This document shows positions 36,943 through 48,704 of a DNA stretch of 64,000 nucleotides, piece by piece. The position numbers and the translations under genes were made by a program. The notes beneath the pieces were generated by a model. The model did no database searches and had not been told where the DNA came from. It saw nothing but the letters and a program-made list of their open reading frames with translations. Position 1 is the stretch's first letter; the number at the start of each line of letters is the position of its first letter. This DNA comes from Nemopilema nomurai (Eukaryota > Cnidaria > Scyphozoa > Rhizostomeae > Rhizostomatidae): the NCBI GenBank assembly GCA_003864495.1, contig ML133502.1:1-64000 (forward strand), read 5' to 3'.

Positions 36943-39141
36943 GGGACTATTAGCCTGCACCATTGACAAAAAAACTTCCCCATACTTCGCGGCCAGGGGC
37001 AATGTGCTCCGACAACTACTGGACCATGAATTTCCATTTCGATTTAGCTCCGAACGAAAGGTTGTAACAAAGCGCCAGCTAATTCCAGACATATGCAAGT
37101 GGATTGGTAAGGTGTAACTCACTTGGGTGTGTCAAATGTAATCGACCAGCTTTTCATTATAAGGCACCAAGAAATTAGTGCAATTGAATGTACAAACCTC
37201 ACAAAGGCTTGTCTCTGCTCTTTGAAGTCTCTTCGTTGTCTCTGCTCTGTGAATTCAGAAAACGAGGGGAAACGACAATCTGCTTGAAGCATTCAAACTA
37301 CCTCTCACTCTCGTTATTGAATATACACTTTCTTAGTTAGTTCTTAGAAAGTCGCTGATGCTTGACAGTTTCAAATCTTCCTCTTTAGGTCCAGCAAACA
37401 AACACATACCGGTCACACAACTAGAAAGCAGTGTTTGTGAGGTAAGTTTCTACGTAAAGGGCATCGAGCTCTTGTACTGGGGGCAGGAGGGGCAGATGCT
37501 GCAGGCACCCCTGTTTACATCATAGTGATCAGCTTACAAAACGAGCGAGTATATTCACTACATGAAAAGGCTGGGGAATGTCTCCACCCCCCCTCGAAAT
37601 TACGTACCCCCAAAATTAGCCCTTAGATCAATTTAGCCTTGCCTTGTTTTGATAAGAGAACAAATGTTTTTTGTTTTTTGTTTTTTGAAGCACTGTTTAC
37701 CCATTCTTGAAGACAATTATTTAAAAATCAGCTCAATTTTATGCCTTTGCTTTCAATTTGCTTTTGCATGTGTGGTATCAAGCCTTAAAAGTAGATGATA
37801 TACAACAGACTTTTTCACATGAGAAGAAAAGCATTTTCGCTTGCCTTGCAGGCTGCATTAAAGAGCGCAAGAGAAAGAGAAGAAACTTGCGGGATTGGCT
37901 CCAATATACACTGGTTCAATAATAACAGAGCCCTTCCACGGCGAACATACTCGCTACAATCATCGATTTCATGGGACTCATCCAGTTCGATTTCCACCGA
38001 CTTGCAAGATGACCTTTATGATGAAATTCTGGAAGAGCTGACCGAATCATGCACACCGCTCGGTACAGGGAAAGCATTCGGGCGCGCCTTCTCAGCGGCA
38101 GGCCAGCATAAGGCTGATTGCAGCGTCCAGGAGGGTAGCCCAGTATGCTCTGTGTTGACGATCCAATCTGCAGCCGGGTTTAGCAATCAAGGCAGAGCTG
38201 TTAACGATATCCGGTTTGGTGGCAATGACAACAACACGCTCGCCACAATCAACAGCAACAACAACACGCTACCCTTTATCGACCGCAGCAACAACAACAG
38301 CGATCCGGGCAATCAGAGCAACAGCAACAGCTTAAATGTGCGGAAAGGTGTATTTGATTGTAATGGGGAATCAGGGACCCATCAGTCATCGGAAATTTCT
38401 TCTTACATGGGAATTTCTTTACAGCCGGATCATACCAACGGGAACCTACTCGAGTACGGGGATTTACCAAATCCATTTAGGCATGCGAGCACCACTGGCC
38501 TTGCAAATCGAGATGGAAGCTCGCGAATCGAAGCTGACAAGCTAAAGAGAAGTTTTAGTGCGATCGTTGAGCAGGGGTTTTCATATCAGAGCTCTAATGG
38601 CAGCAAAGCAAGTGAGGATTTCGTCAGTTTTTCAAATCTTGATATACAATTGACAGAGGTATTGGAAGATTTGCATCGAAAAAGCAGAATAGCTGACAAG
38701 AGGAAGATGCTCACTAGAGTTGCAGAAAAGGCTGAAAACACACTCTCTGTAAAGAAAATCCCGTCATCTACGGATCACTGCAAAAAGGCGGGGAAATGCC
38801 CTAATCGAAGAAAGAAGAGACCGCGAACGAGAAGTGTATCCAGTGCTGTGACTACAAGATGTGAAAAGCAGGAGACTGGGGCGAGGAAACTGCCTAGGCT
38901 CTTCAGGTTTCTCAAAACTGTTATCGAAAATGAAGACAAGTATGACTGCATACGATGGGCTGACGTCAACACCAGGACATTTAGAATCACAAATACGGAT
39001 ACTTTGGCTCATTTATGGGGAAAGACGAAAAGTAAGCCGGAAATGAAGTACGAGCACCTTGCACGCACACTGCGAGGATACGTCAAACGAGGTTTGCTCA
39101 GCAAGCCACGAAAAAAGCTCGTCTATCAGTTTGCAGACTAG
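36943..39141 (+). CDS. ETS-domain transcription factor (5' end incomplete)
   Basis: ETS factors bind GGAA/T sites through a winged helix. The ETS domain is at 38890-39138, the extreme C-terminus: LPRLFRFLKTVIENEDKYDC, then IRWADVN, LAHLWGKTKSKPEMKYEHLA and RTLRGYVKRGLL. The two recognition-helix arginines (R-T-L-R) and the MxYExLxR motif are kept. The YYY that usually follows is GYV, and the end KKLVYQFAD recalls ELF/SPI-type domains. Proposed exons are 36943-37106, 37389-37441 and 37852-39141; phases 1, 0 and the splice sites agree. The large exon is Ser/Asn-rich (NNNT-, SNNN-type runs) before the basic region and ETS domain. An alternative is a start at ATG 37795 or 37819 in the same frame, without the first two exons. 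Those exons have no domain I recognise. The subfamily is not resolved. Confidence 0.85.
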
Positions 39142-41135
39142 GCCAAGCTACTAACAATGGACAGACACACAGAAGAGGTTGTGTTTGGGACAGAGGCTGC
39201 AAAAGGGACTATGGTGCTGAGCCTCATGCTGGCTGGAAACATTTGTTTACATAAATTCAACTAAACCTCGGGTTATTTTTTTTATTAACTAGTTTATCTT
39301 GATTTTAGTTTTTTAATTCTTAACTAGTTTCTTAATTTATTAATTTGCATAAGTGTAAACATAAAACTAATATTTTCAGAAATCTATTAAAGGCCTTTCG
39401 TGGCCTAGGATGCTCGCCAAAGGGGATTCGCTGGAAAGCCCCACGAAAATTTTCAAACTTTCAGTCTCTGCGACAAGAAGGGCGCTCAATACTTATGCTA
39501 CCACCGTATACCGCGTTCTATTGAATTGATTAATTTCACGAGCCAGCATTCGATGCATGTGCAGTATAATCCACTGATAAATTCGGTTGATGCTTTTTAC
39601 GAATGGTTCTCCCCAGCTGGATTAAAATAAAGAAAATGACTTCAAATAATGAAGGTTTGTTGATTTTGCTTCTTCTCATCTTTTTCATCGTTTACATTTT
39701 ATTATCATTTCGATATATGCTGTTTAGTAAACATTTTTGCAGTAGCTACGTTTCATAACAATTCATGTAAGTAGATTTTAATAATGAACTTCATTTTCCT
39801 ATCAAAACCTATATCTTTGGTCTCCTTTCCTCCCCCTCCAGTCAGCTGTTGAATTAGAATTTTAAGATTCAGGTTTGGAGAAGATTTTTGCTTGCTTAAA
39901 TTTTACTTTTGGGTTGAGTTTGAGTAATCGTTTTTCTCGAATAATTCACTGATAAATGCCAAATGAAGTCTTGGCACGTCAACTTGATATTTCTGGTCGG
40001 CGAAACTGTGGGGGCTTTTCAAGACCCACGAAATTTGATTCTAGTACTTCTGCCTTATAAATAATTGAGAAGCCTTTCAAAATCATAGCAATCACGAGCA
40101 CAGTGATCATGATCATTGTGATCAAAGTGATGACAATGAACAATCGCAATCAATGATCATAGCCAAACAATTTCAATCAAAGCAAACAAATCTAAATTTC
40201 AAGTGCTACCAGAAACTTAATCGGTTTAAAGAAAATTTTTATGCCAATAGTAAAAAATTTTCACTGATTCATCATAAAGGCAAAGGTCAATATTCAAACA
40301 TCGAATAGATTCAAAAGAACCAGAAAATGTCAAATATCGTTAACCATATTGCTCGGTCGCTTTCTAAAATTCATTAAGTGGTAGCAAGCATTCCCCTATC
40401 CCCCCAAAAAATCTTTTCCAAAAACAAGCGATTCTTCGCCCTGAAACTTTTCACCACAACTGGTTTTTCGTCACCTCTCAATCAAAACGGGGAATTGAAA
40501 CATGTTTGCTCTTTTGCAATGGGTGGCATCAGCTGGAAATAGGAATTCTGCACAAAAATCAACCAGACATTTGAAAAGAGTATTTCTTTAGGTTATAACA
40601 TACTCTACAAAGTCGACTTTAAACGGAAATCAAATGGTTTCAGCTATGCCTCTCATATTCAGCTGTGTACAAAAAATGCAACTCCAAATTATTATTCTTA
40701 AGGGTCCTACAGCACCCCCTCCAGCCTTAGCCTCCTAAATTTTGCAGCAAATTTTCTCGTCGTTCTGGCAGAAAAAAGTTCACTGCTCGAAGGGAATAGA
40801 AAAGCTGTTTGAAACGATAGGGACGGACAAATTTTGTTTTGGTATACAAAAACTAGATACATCATAATAATCCATCAAATTGGGCATAGATATTTTCGCA
40901 CAGTTGCTTAAATAATTAAATCACAACTTTAAGAATACGACGTTAAAACTTTTTGATTTTTCGAACAAACAAACGCTGCTCACAAAATCGATTTTGGAGC
41001 GATAATGTTGTAACAAACGGAAGAATCCAAAATAACATGGACTTGATACAATTTTATAGACAAGTTCTTTCTTTTTCACTTCTGTCAGCATTTACCACTG
41101 TTTTTGTTGTTATCTTTAAAGGGCATCGTTCCCTT
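39142..41135. other. ETS 3' UTR and intergenic, no gene recognised
   Basis: No exon was recognised. A cluster of TGATCA/GATCATTG words occupies 40095-40165. The rest is AT-rich unique-looking sequence. Confidence 0.5.
39626..39631 (+). terminator. candidate ETS-gene polyadenylation signal AATAAA
   Basis: This is a canonical hexamer 485 bases past the ETS stop codon. No cDNA evidence is available here. Confidence 0.4.
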
Positions 41136-41575
41136 CTAAACCAAATTCTCCTGTGATTGGTATCTGTCCTGTGGCTTCATTCTCCTTAGTCTTTTCAACA
41201 AACCGCGAAATCTAAAAAACCCAATAAAACCTGACCCAAATGCCTTTGTTCCCTTTTTAAAGTTTTTTCCAAAATTCTTCAGCTTGTTACCCTTTCTCGG
41301 AAAGAGCTTTTCGCTTCCATTATCCGCCTTGGCCAGGTCCAGACTCTGTTCGCTCAGCATCGATAGGGCTTCCTTCCGGCTCCGTCCCTCGTCGACAAAG
41401 CCTTCATCGTCGTCATCCGAGTTGTACATCTCAACGGAACAAAAACTCGCTTGTCGCAACCTCCCTTGAATCTCCAGCTTCATGTACCCACCATCATTGA
41501 TTTTCAATCTCATTTCCTTGTTTATGTTACGGATGGGAATCACAAGACAATCGGATGACGGAAACCGTATGCCTG
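41136..41575 (-). CDS. candidate terminal exon, unknown protein
   Basis: An open frame of about 145 codons follows a plausible acceptor (CATATCAG at about 41575) and ends at 41136. It has no early ATG, so it would be the last exon of a longer minus-strand gene. It contains an Asp-rich patch (NSDDDDEGFVDEG) and a basic, Gly/Phe-rich tail (KNFGKNFKKGTKAFGSGF, then LLKRLRRMK). The alternation of acidic and basic patches and the intact length argue weakly for coding. I do not recognise a family, and no upstream exons were identified. Confidence 0.3.
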
Positions 41576-42211
41576 ATATGGGTATCTCGTTTCATAAAAA
41601 GGTCACGGCCAGTGTTTAGTTTGCCGAAGAACAACTATTTGCGTGTGCGACGGCCAAGTGTCATAAAGCACAGGCTGATTGCTGTCAACAAAGTTGTGAA
41701 ACAAAACAGCTATTGACTGACGCACAATAGATGGTCCACAGTTAGTGGTGCGTCTTAATACGCGTTGAAAGGGGACAAATTTTCGATCCAATGGTACCTC
41801 CATGTAAGATGCACGAAGCTAATGTAGAGATTTGCCTAATCTGGTTGCAATGAAAAATATCCATGAGACAGCAAATTTCTAAATCTGTAATCTGTGGCAA
41901 CAAACCCTCGATCCAAAGAGAACGACCTTGATTGACATATTCCAGTTTGACTCATGAAAGTAATCAATGAAAACATGCATGGGATTTGGCTGCGAATTTG
42001 TGGGACATTCTTTCCGTGTTTTGATGTGTGACAGTAATGTCACTGAATCTGCAAAGCGAATTAGCTAGGTTTGGTGCATTCCCTTAACCCCATGATCCCT
42101 TCTTTTGGTGGGCAGCAAATCTGCAATCATCGTTAAAAAGTAATTTTTGCCTCCCTAAACTACAAAATAGCGAATTAATTTTACCGTTTGTTCCAACATG
42201 CCTTGTTTATA
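41576..42211. other. intergenic, no gene recognised
   Basis: No coding, repeat or RNA feature was recognised. Confidence 0.45.
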
Positions 42212-42647
42212 CACGTTTCTTTTTACCTCAAGGCCTAGTCCCAAAAGTTCCTTATTCGTAGACCTAAAATCATCAGATTTTAGTACCAAAAGGCGCCAAA
42301 AGGTCCTTAAAGTTCCTTAATTTTCACTGCACATCAATAAGTCTTAGCACTTAATAGAGAAGAGATGGGCGAGACAGCATATGCGGAACCTACTCAATGA
42401 AGCACTTGACACACGAATAGCAAACAATCTATGCGAGTATTGGCTGCAAATGAATGGAACCGGCTTTTTAGTTCTTGATGCTTGAAGTTATTTTTGTATA
42501 TAGTATATAGTAGTTATTTGTTGCTTGCAAAATTTTCAAATCGAAAAGTTCCTTAGGGATTTCGTTTTTAGTAGTATAAGTTCTTTAAATATTTTGGCCT
42601 TCTATATGTAGGTTTCTTATAAAGTGGTTCCTTATAAAAAAAACGTG
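42212..42647. mobile_element. putative 436-bp MITE sharing ends with the 48.4-kb element
   Basis: The left end CACGTTTCTTTTTACC and the inverted right end CACGTTTTTTTTATAAGG match over about 14 bp. They also resemble the ends of the element at 48373-51460. A TA precedes the left end, but the right flank is TT, so the duplication is not intact. Internally, AAAGTTCCTTA-like words recur several times (42248-42560). It lies immediately upstream of the gene at 42736. Confidence 0.5.
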
Positions 42648-42735
42648 TTCTTGCAAAGTATACTCACAGAATTGTAAAAACACAATAACAAATTTTTTGT
42701 ACAACACAGCACAAATAGCGCAAATTGATTGCAAA

Positions 42736-45319
42736 ATGTTGATTTCAGAAAAAGCTGATGCCTTGAAAAGAATCCGATTGTTCACACAAGCAGTGACATA
42801 CAGGGGCGCAGAGAATGAAGGCTTCATAGCCCCCACGTTGAATGACATTTACGGGGACCGTATCTGCCAGAAGACGTTTCCCATCGACGAGCTGGGGAAC
42901 AGGAGCACGCCCCCAAGTCAATTTCTCATAGCAGTGTGCTTCAACAGAGGCGTAGACACGCTGAACAAAGGGGCCAAGCTTGTACCTACTTCAGCTAAGA
43001 AGGAGACGCGAAGGAGGCGAATCAATACGAAGACACAAGGGAGGAATGCAAAGGCACTGAGTATGAGCTTGCACTCTTTGCAATCGCAGTACATTTTTCA
43101 TTGTGACATAAGAAAATCCTTCAAGAACCATTCTTGGAAGAGGTGTAGGGGCCGTTTAAGATTTGAATTATAGCCTCGGGGCGTGTCAGTATTCTGTAAA
43201 GTGCCACTTTGGGTAATGGTATCATCAACTTTTTGTTGCAGTGAAACAATCCTCGGAGTTTAGAGGGCAACCACAACAAAATTGTACGAATCCTAGAGCT
43301 GTGGGTGAGGCTGGAAGAGGAGACAGGCAAATCCAGTCGACGTGGAAGCAATCTTGCTCTGAATACCAAGCAAACCACGTCCTGCGTCCATGTATGCCTG
43401 GATTGGAAGGGTGTAGGCCAGGTCTTGAAAACAAGGCGATGGAGTACCATTCGCGAGCTAAGGAGCCACCTTTTGCTCACAAGACTGGTGGTTGTGACGT
43501 AGCTAACGTAAATGGGGTCAATGGGGGAATGAAATTACAGGACTGCGTTTCACAAAGGTTAGGCCTGCAGGTAGAGGCATCCCATTTGGATGCATGCAAG
43601 TCGACAGAAGTCGATTGTAGTGCGACCAACAAACTAGTTGGCCCTGGTACCACTTTAATAATAGTGAAATCGTCTCAAGGTCATCAAACTACCACTGCTG
43701 AAAACATCAGAGTTGTGCATTGTAACAAGGAAGACGTGGCCATCAAATCTCTCAAAATAGTGGAATGCATACGCAACAATCAAGCCACTGAGTCAAACGT
43801 TAGGCCTATAAAATGCGCATCTCTTGCGAGTAGCTTTCCAGGTCATGCTGTAATCGTTGCTGGAGATGTGGAGGGCAAACGAAAGATGGCAGAGGGCTCG
43901 ACATCTTCTGGCCTTCACAATGGTAATATTGAGGGTGTGGATGTATATGATGGCGAAAATAAAGATAAATGTTTTGTTGATGATTTGCACAAGGAGTCCG
44001 ACGACAGCCTGTGCAGTGGCAGCCTGCGTAGATGCAGCCAGTGCGATGGCAGCAGTGTAAAAGACGGAACTGGTGGCAGCAATGCAGCAACAACAGCAGG
44101 ATGCTTCAAAAACAACATTGAGTTGCTGATTGCTCCATCAGGCGATGACGTAATGGCTACAACAGTGTCGAAGAAGCAAGAAGGAAGTTTGACACAGAGA
44201 TCCTCTGAACATGAGAACACAACTTTCTCATCCGGCAACCAAAATAAGGAGTTAACTGAAATGGCTGAGACTAAAATAAGGACCCCACAAAACGGGACAG
44301 AGGACATTGATACTAGCGTGAAAGACCTGTTTCAATGCAAGAACCACCGATCAGGAACTTTTGTGATGAAGCTTTCAAAGGGTATGGAGAATATTCGAGG
44401 GTGCAAACAGGGTACTAAGAGCGATGATTCAGCTGCCTCGTCTCCTCCGCAGGCTGCCGTCGCTGCGAGAAATTGTGCAGTGTGTCCAACACCCGACGGT
44501 GCGCCAACTCAGAGCACTTCAGACTTTGTTCGCAATGACGACAAAAGCATACAGGATGGCGCTTCACTTCAAGTACATGACGTAGACAAAGCTTACGTCG
44601 CGTTACAGAAAAGTGCAGTAATAGAGAGGCAGGAAGTAAACTCTTTCCAGGAAATTGGAGCGGAGAAAAAAGACATGACGACTGGAGTCCAGGCCTCTCC
44701 TGGTTTCAGCATTCGAACGGGTGACGAAACAGTTGTAACAGATATGACCTTCAAAGGAATGGAGAATGCTAATGTGAAGACTGCAACTCCCTGTAAAATT
44801 GAAAACAAAGACCCAAATCTGTGTTGTCGTGGCCTGGAAGAAATGGTTGTCGGACGGGGGGCGACTGAGCCGATCAAGGTGATGCAGAGTCAGCAGAAAA
44901 AAGAAATCACTGCCAACTTTCAAAGCGGAACGGTCGAAGAAGACACTGTGGCTGGTCCAAAGACTCTTGAAGGTAGAAACAAAGTTCCACCCAAATTAGA
45001 TGAAGAGAATGTTGCACTGGAAATGGAAGTAGGTAAAATGCCTCAGCAAAATGCCAGCCATAATAAGGAAGGGATCTCGGAAATCCAAGATGGCCTTGAA
45101 AGGAAAAACCAAGAAGAGGCACATGAGCGATTCACATCCAAAAGAGGTTTAGGGCAGGTCAGTGTAGAGGTGGTTGAATACGTTCAAGAGACCAGAGCGA
45201 AAGGGAGAAAATACGTAACCACTGGTCGAAGAAACGGGAATGTGTTCCCCAATGGACCGAAAAGGTCTAGAATTGCGAAACGGAAGCAAATAACCTCACG
45301 AAGCCGCACGAAAAGATAA
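42736..45319 (+). CDS. large protein of unknown function, two exons
   Basis: Exon 1 starts at ATG 42736 (or is an internal exon after the TTTCAG at 42750) and ends at 43060 before GTATGAG. Exon 2 starts at 43242 after TTGTTGCAG and runs open for 692 codons to the stop at 45317-45319. The phases fit. Exon 1 carries RLFTQAVTYRGAENEGFIAP and a basic stretch KKETRRRRINTKTQGR. Exon 2 is hydrophilic, rich in Lys, Glu, Ser and Gln, with no signal peptide or membrane segment. Its C-terminus is strongly basic (PKRSRIAKRKQ, SRSRTKR), suggesting a nuclear protein. I recognise no domain. The length of the open frame makes a real coding exon very likely; it may be lineage-restricted. Confidence 0.65.
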
Positions 45320-45595
45320 TGATTAAGCGTAGCTTTATATAATGAGAACTTTGAATAGCCCATAAAAACCTACATAACGAAATTATGAAAGTATATACGA
45401 CCTTTTGAGGTCGTCTTGTAAATATTTGGGTAGGTTCGCTTGTATATCATTACATTTGAACGCAACGTTTAAACATTACAAGAAGAAACATCAGAACACG
45501 CTCAGGCAGAAATTAACATAGAAATTGAACCATGTTTTCTGAACAAAAGCGACCGATCCACCAGACTTTAAAGGAGACTGAAATACTGAAACTGA

Positions 45596-45625
45596 AATAA
45601 AGGTTGTATTTTAAGCTGAAATAAA
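45596..45625 (+). terminator. duplicated AATAAA polyadenylation signals
   Basis: A 24-25-bp direct repeat (CTGAAATAAAGGTTGTATTTT) places two AATAAA hexamers at 45596 and 45620, about 280 bases after the stop codon of the gene ending at 45319. Confidence 0.55.
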
Positions 45626-45722
45626 GGTTGTATTTTTTGTGAATCACCCCATCTTCAATTGAATGTAATGCATTGCTTGACTCATACTCGACTTGGTTTT
45701 ACCAAAATACCAAAATAACACG

Positions 45723-46058
45723 CTAAATTAAGCCATACGGCTCTTTAACGACAGACATCAGAAATTCCTTCAGTTCTTTAAAAGATTCTATCGAGAAATT
45801 CCCTTCTCTATGTTTTCTAAAAGCAAATACTTTCGGTCTTTTTTGGCCATTTTCATACGACCAAAATTCAAAGCGCTTTCGCACTACGATCAGTAGAGTA
45901 ATGGCACACGAATCTACACTCTTATGAGCTTCATCCTTCTTAAAATTGCATTTATTGTGCAGCACTTTAGAAAAAGGAAACACGTGTTGCAACAGCACTT
46001 CTTGCAACTTGAAAGTATGGAAAATGAATTCTTCTGCCAAAATAAGCAAAAAGGCTAA
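45723..46058 (-). CDS. candidate terminal exon, unknown protein
   Basis: About 110 codons are open after a good acceptor (CTTATTTTGGCAG near 46040), ending at 45723. The sequence includes VVRKRFEFWSYENGQKRPKV and FSIESFKELKEFLMSV, which look like folded-protein sequence rather than random AT-rich translation. No start codon context or partner exon was found, and no family was recognised. It may be a terminal exon or a pseudogene fragment. Confidence 0.28.
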   Translation of the reverse strand, partial: LAFLLILAEEFIFHTFKLQEVLLQHVFPFSKVLHNKCNFKKDEAHKSVDSCAITLLIVVRKRFEFWSYENGQKRPKVFAFRKHREGNFSIESFKELKEFLMSVVKEPYGLI

Positions 46059-47012
46059 AGAATTAGATTTTCAACAGCAGCACCTTAAATATGTTTAACC
46101 ATTTTCTTGTGTGTCTCTTTTCAAAAATAAGTTTTTTCAGGTTTAGTTCCTTATTGTTTGGTTTTACATAAATAACTGAAATCATACGATTCTAGTTGAA
46201 CCTTAACACATTGTAGTTTTTGCTATGAATATTTGCCTGCCTGACATTTGCTGGTTTCTAATGGGGGAGGGGTGGTGCTACCCAGACAATGTAGCCCATG
46301 TTTGCTAAGTTTTTAGAACTGCACTGATGCAAGAAAAGAAGATTGCTTCTTGATTCTTCTAGATTGGCAGTACGTTTTTTTATTGGTTATGGAAGTTTGA
46401 AAAACCTTCCCTTAAGAGATGTTACCCCATTTGTGATGGTGCTGATTTCAAGTCTCTCAGGCCTTAAAATTCTTCATACCAGCATCAGTAATCAAAAAAT
46501 ATTGAAGGGAAATATTGCATAAAAATGCATTTGTAAGTTTCAGGGAATTTATCAAATTATTAAGATGCTTAAAACATGAAATAGTGGCATGCCATCTACA
46601 ATTTGGCCAAACTTATTGTCAGGGTCTCTGAAAACGTTTGACTTAGCTAGAACAAAGTTTACATAACCTACTGCAAGGGGGAGCATTGCAATAAAATTTA
46701 GCTTCTTACCATGTCTAAAAAACTAGCCAAAAGCCTACAAAATTAATTTATTCCCTTATTAAACAAACACAGTAATAATTTATACATTAGTAAATTATCC
46801 ACAATACACTTGCTTAAATGTGGTTGGATACAGTGTCTAAGTACCAGCAGTATCAATCCATTACCACCAAATTGCTAGAGCAAAGCAAAAATGCTTTCAT
46901 CAGAGGCAACTAGTGACATCAAAAGTCGGTTTTGCAACAGTCCAACAAAGCCATGGCTTGAAAGCCCTTGCAAATTTTTGTCAGGAAACATGCTTACTTT
47001 AACTTGATCTTT
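46059..47012. other. intergenic / COPS9 3' region
   Basis: No gene was recognised. A reverse-strand AATAAA (TTTATT at 46747-46752) is one possible end signal for COPS9. Confidence 0.4.
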
Positions 47013-48047
47013 TCATGAGAGATCTTCATCATCAAATAGATCATCAAATGCTGAAAAAACAATTCAAAAAGAAAAAAAATTATGAAAATCATTTAGAAAG
47101 CTTACAATTTGTGAGCAGCATCTTTCTGCATGGGCTAGTAACGTCTTTGAAAAACTTTGGCAAAAGTGAAATCAATATCAAGTAAATGATGATTCTGAAT
47201 AAAAGTTTACGAGGTAATAAAAAGTGATATAAAATGGATATTATGTAAACTTGAATCTTCTTTGCCAATTAACCTTAGATCCATGTCCATAACAATTTAA
47301 GGTTAGACTGCAGAATTCAAGAAATTGCTTTCAGATTAGATCGAAACTTGTTCCTTTGAGAATTTCCAGATGACAGAAATTGTAATGCAAAACCGATTAT
47401 AGAAATTGAAAGCATGACACTGCTTTGACAAATGATTATCTGATCATCAAAGTTTCATTAATAATCAAAGCCTGTCATTTGGTGATTCAAGGCTACTTCA
47501 AATTGCAGTGTTAAAAAATTTCTTCAAGAATTTACCATTGAAAAAATCACTATGAACAGTCCTTTCACTTGCAACTTCTATCAGACTTGCCGTTCCAGAC
47601 TATAAATAAACGATAGAAAACTGCATGATAGGTTTTTACTTCAGGTTATTAAGTTTCTAAAATTTATCTACTCCCCAGCACTCATTCTTTACAAAAAGGG
47701 TATAAACAATGTTTGGATTAAGAAAGCCACCACTAAACTAATACCGAATGTTTTGTTTACAAGCAAAACTTCTTGAACAAAAATCATTCACCGAATTCTC
47801 AGTTTTCACGCCACAAAGATGATCAAATGATGAGGCTAATATAAGCGAATTAAAAGGTTATTTTATGTGCTAAGAATAGGAATTTCTCTGTTGGGATAAT
47901 CAATACGCTCCACATATAGGCCATCAAACAAACCATGAACTCATTCAAACAAGGAGCAGCTCTTTAGGACCATACCTCTTCTAACTCCCATCCTGGTGGA
48001 TTTACACCTTCTGGGAACATTTCATCTTGCTCGATAGTTGGTTTCAT
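47013..48047 (-). CDS. COPS9: COP9 signalosome subunit 9 (CSNAP), three exons, 57 aa
   Basis: COPS9/CSNAP is the small ninth subunit of the COP9 signalosome, the enzyme complex that removes NEDD8 from cullins. The exons are 48047-47976, 47599-47536 and 47050-47013, all bounded by GT-AG, with phases 0 and 1 matching. The product is 57 residues, exactly the human length. It starts MKPTIEQDEMFPEG (human MKPAVDEMFPEG), then has SGTASLIEVASERTVHSDFF, and ends AFDDLFDDEDLS. The conserved acidic, aromatic C-terminus (DFFN-FxDLFDD), which anchors the subunit in the complex, is present. Each exon is too short to stand out by length. The gene lies with its 5' end only about 325 bp from the transposon at 48373. 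Confidence 0.95.
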
Positions 48048-48704
48048 TGATGATTTTTGCTCCAAGAACCCCGTCAACCGACAAAAACAAATTCTACCTT
48101 TACTTCAACCACTTGGAGTGAGTCCTTGCATGTGGAAATTGAGTTGAATTCAGCCTCATTTCAGTGTGGTTTGTTTTTCTTACTTTCGGCAATCAAATAT
48201 TACAGCGAAAACTAAAGTTTGCACTCTAAACCAAAGCAACAGTTTGAAGTTTAGTTCATTGTCATTTGAAAAATCTAAAACATTAATTTATTCACTAGCA
48301 TATTACATAATGATAAAAATATTCCCATGGCTATGGGAGTGACTGCATGAATTGCCCTCGCCTGACCAACAACACGTTTTTTTATAAGAAACCAGTTTAT
48401 AGAAACCTAGTACTAGAGCCCAAAAATTTAAGAAACTTTTAGAACTAAGTCAATATTGTTAAGAAACTCCAAAAAAGGCTTTCTGAGCCGGAAGAATAAT
48501 ACGTCAACAATCTTATTTTGCTTGATTCAAATTTGCTAACACATTTTTATTTAGAGTAACACATGATGTTGAGTCTATTTATAGCAGTAGGTGGGTTTCC
48601 GATAACTTTGTCATGAAATACTTTAAGAAAACTGTCTTCAGTAACAGTTTTTTAGTCAATGTTCAGCAAGTAATCCTCGTGTTCGGGTATTCAAGACGAG
48701 CATC

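Noticed and set aside
43793..45122. Minus-strand frames inside the 692-codon exon
   Set aside because: Antisense of a long hydrophilic exon; no splice sites or family features.
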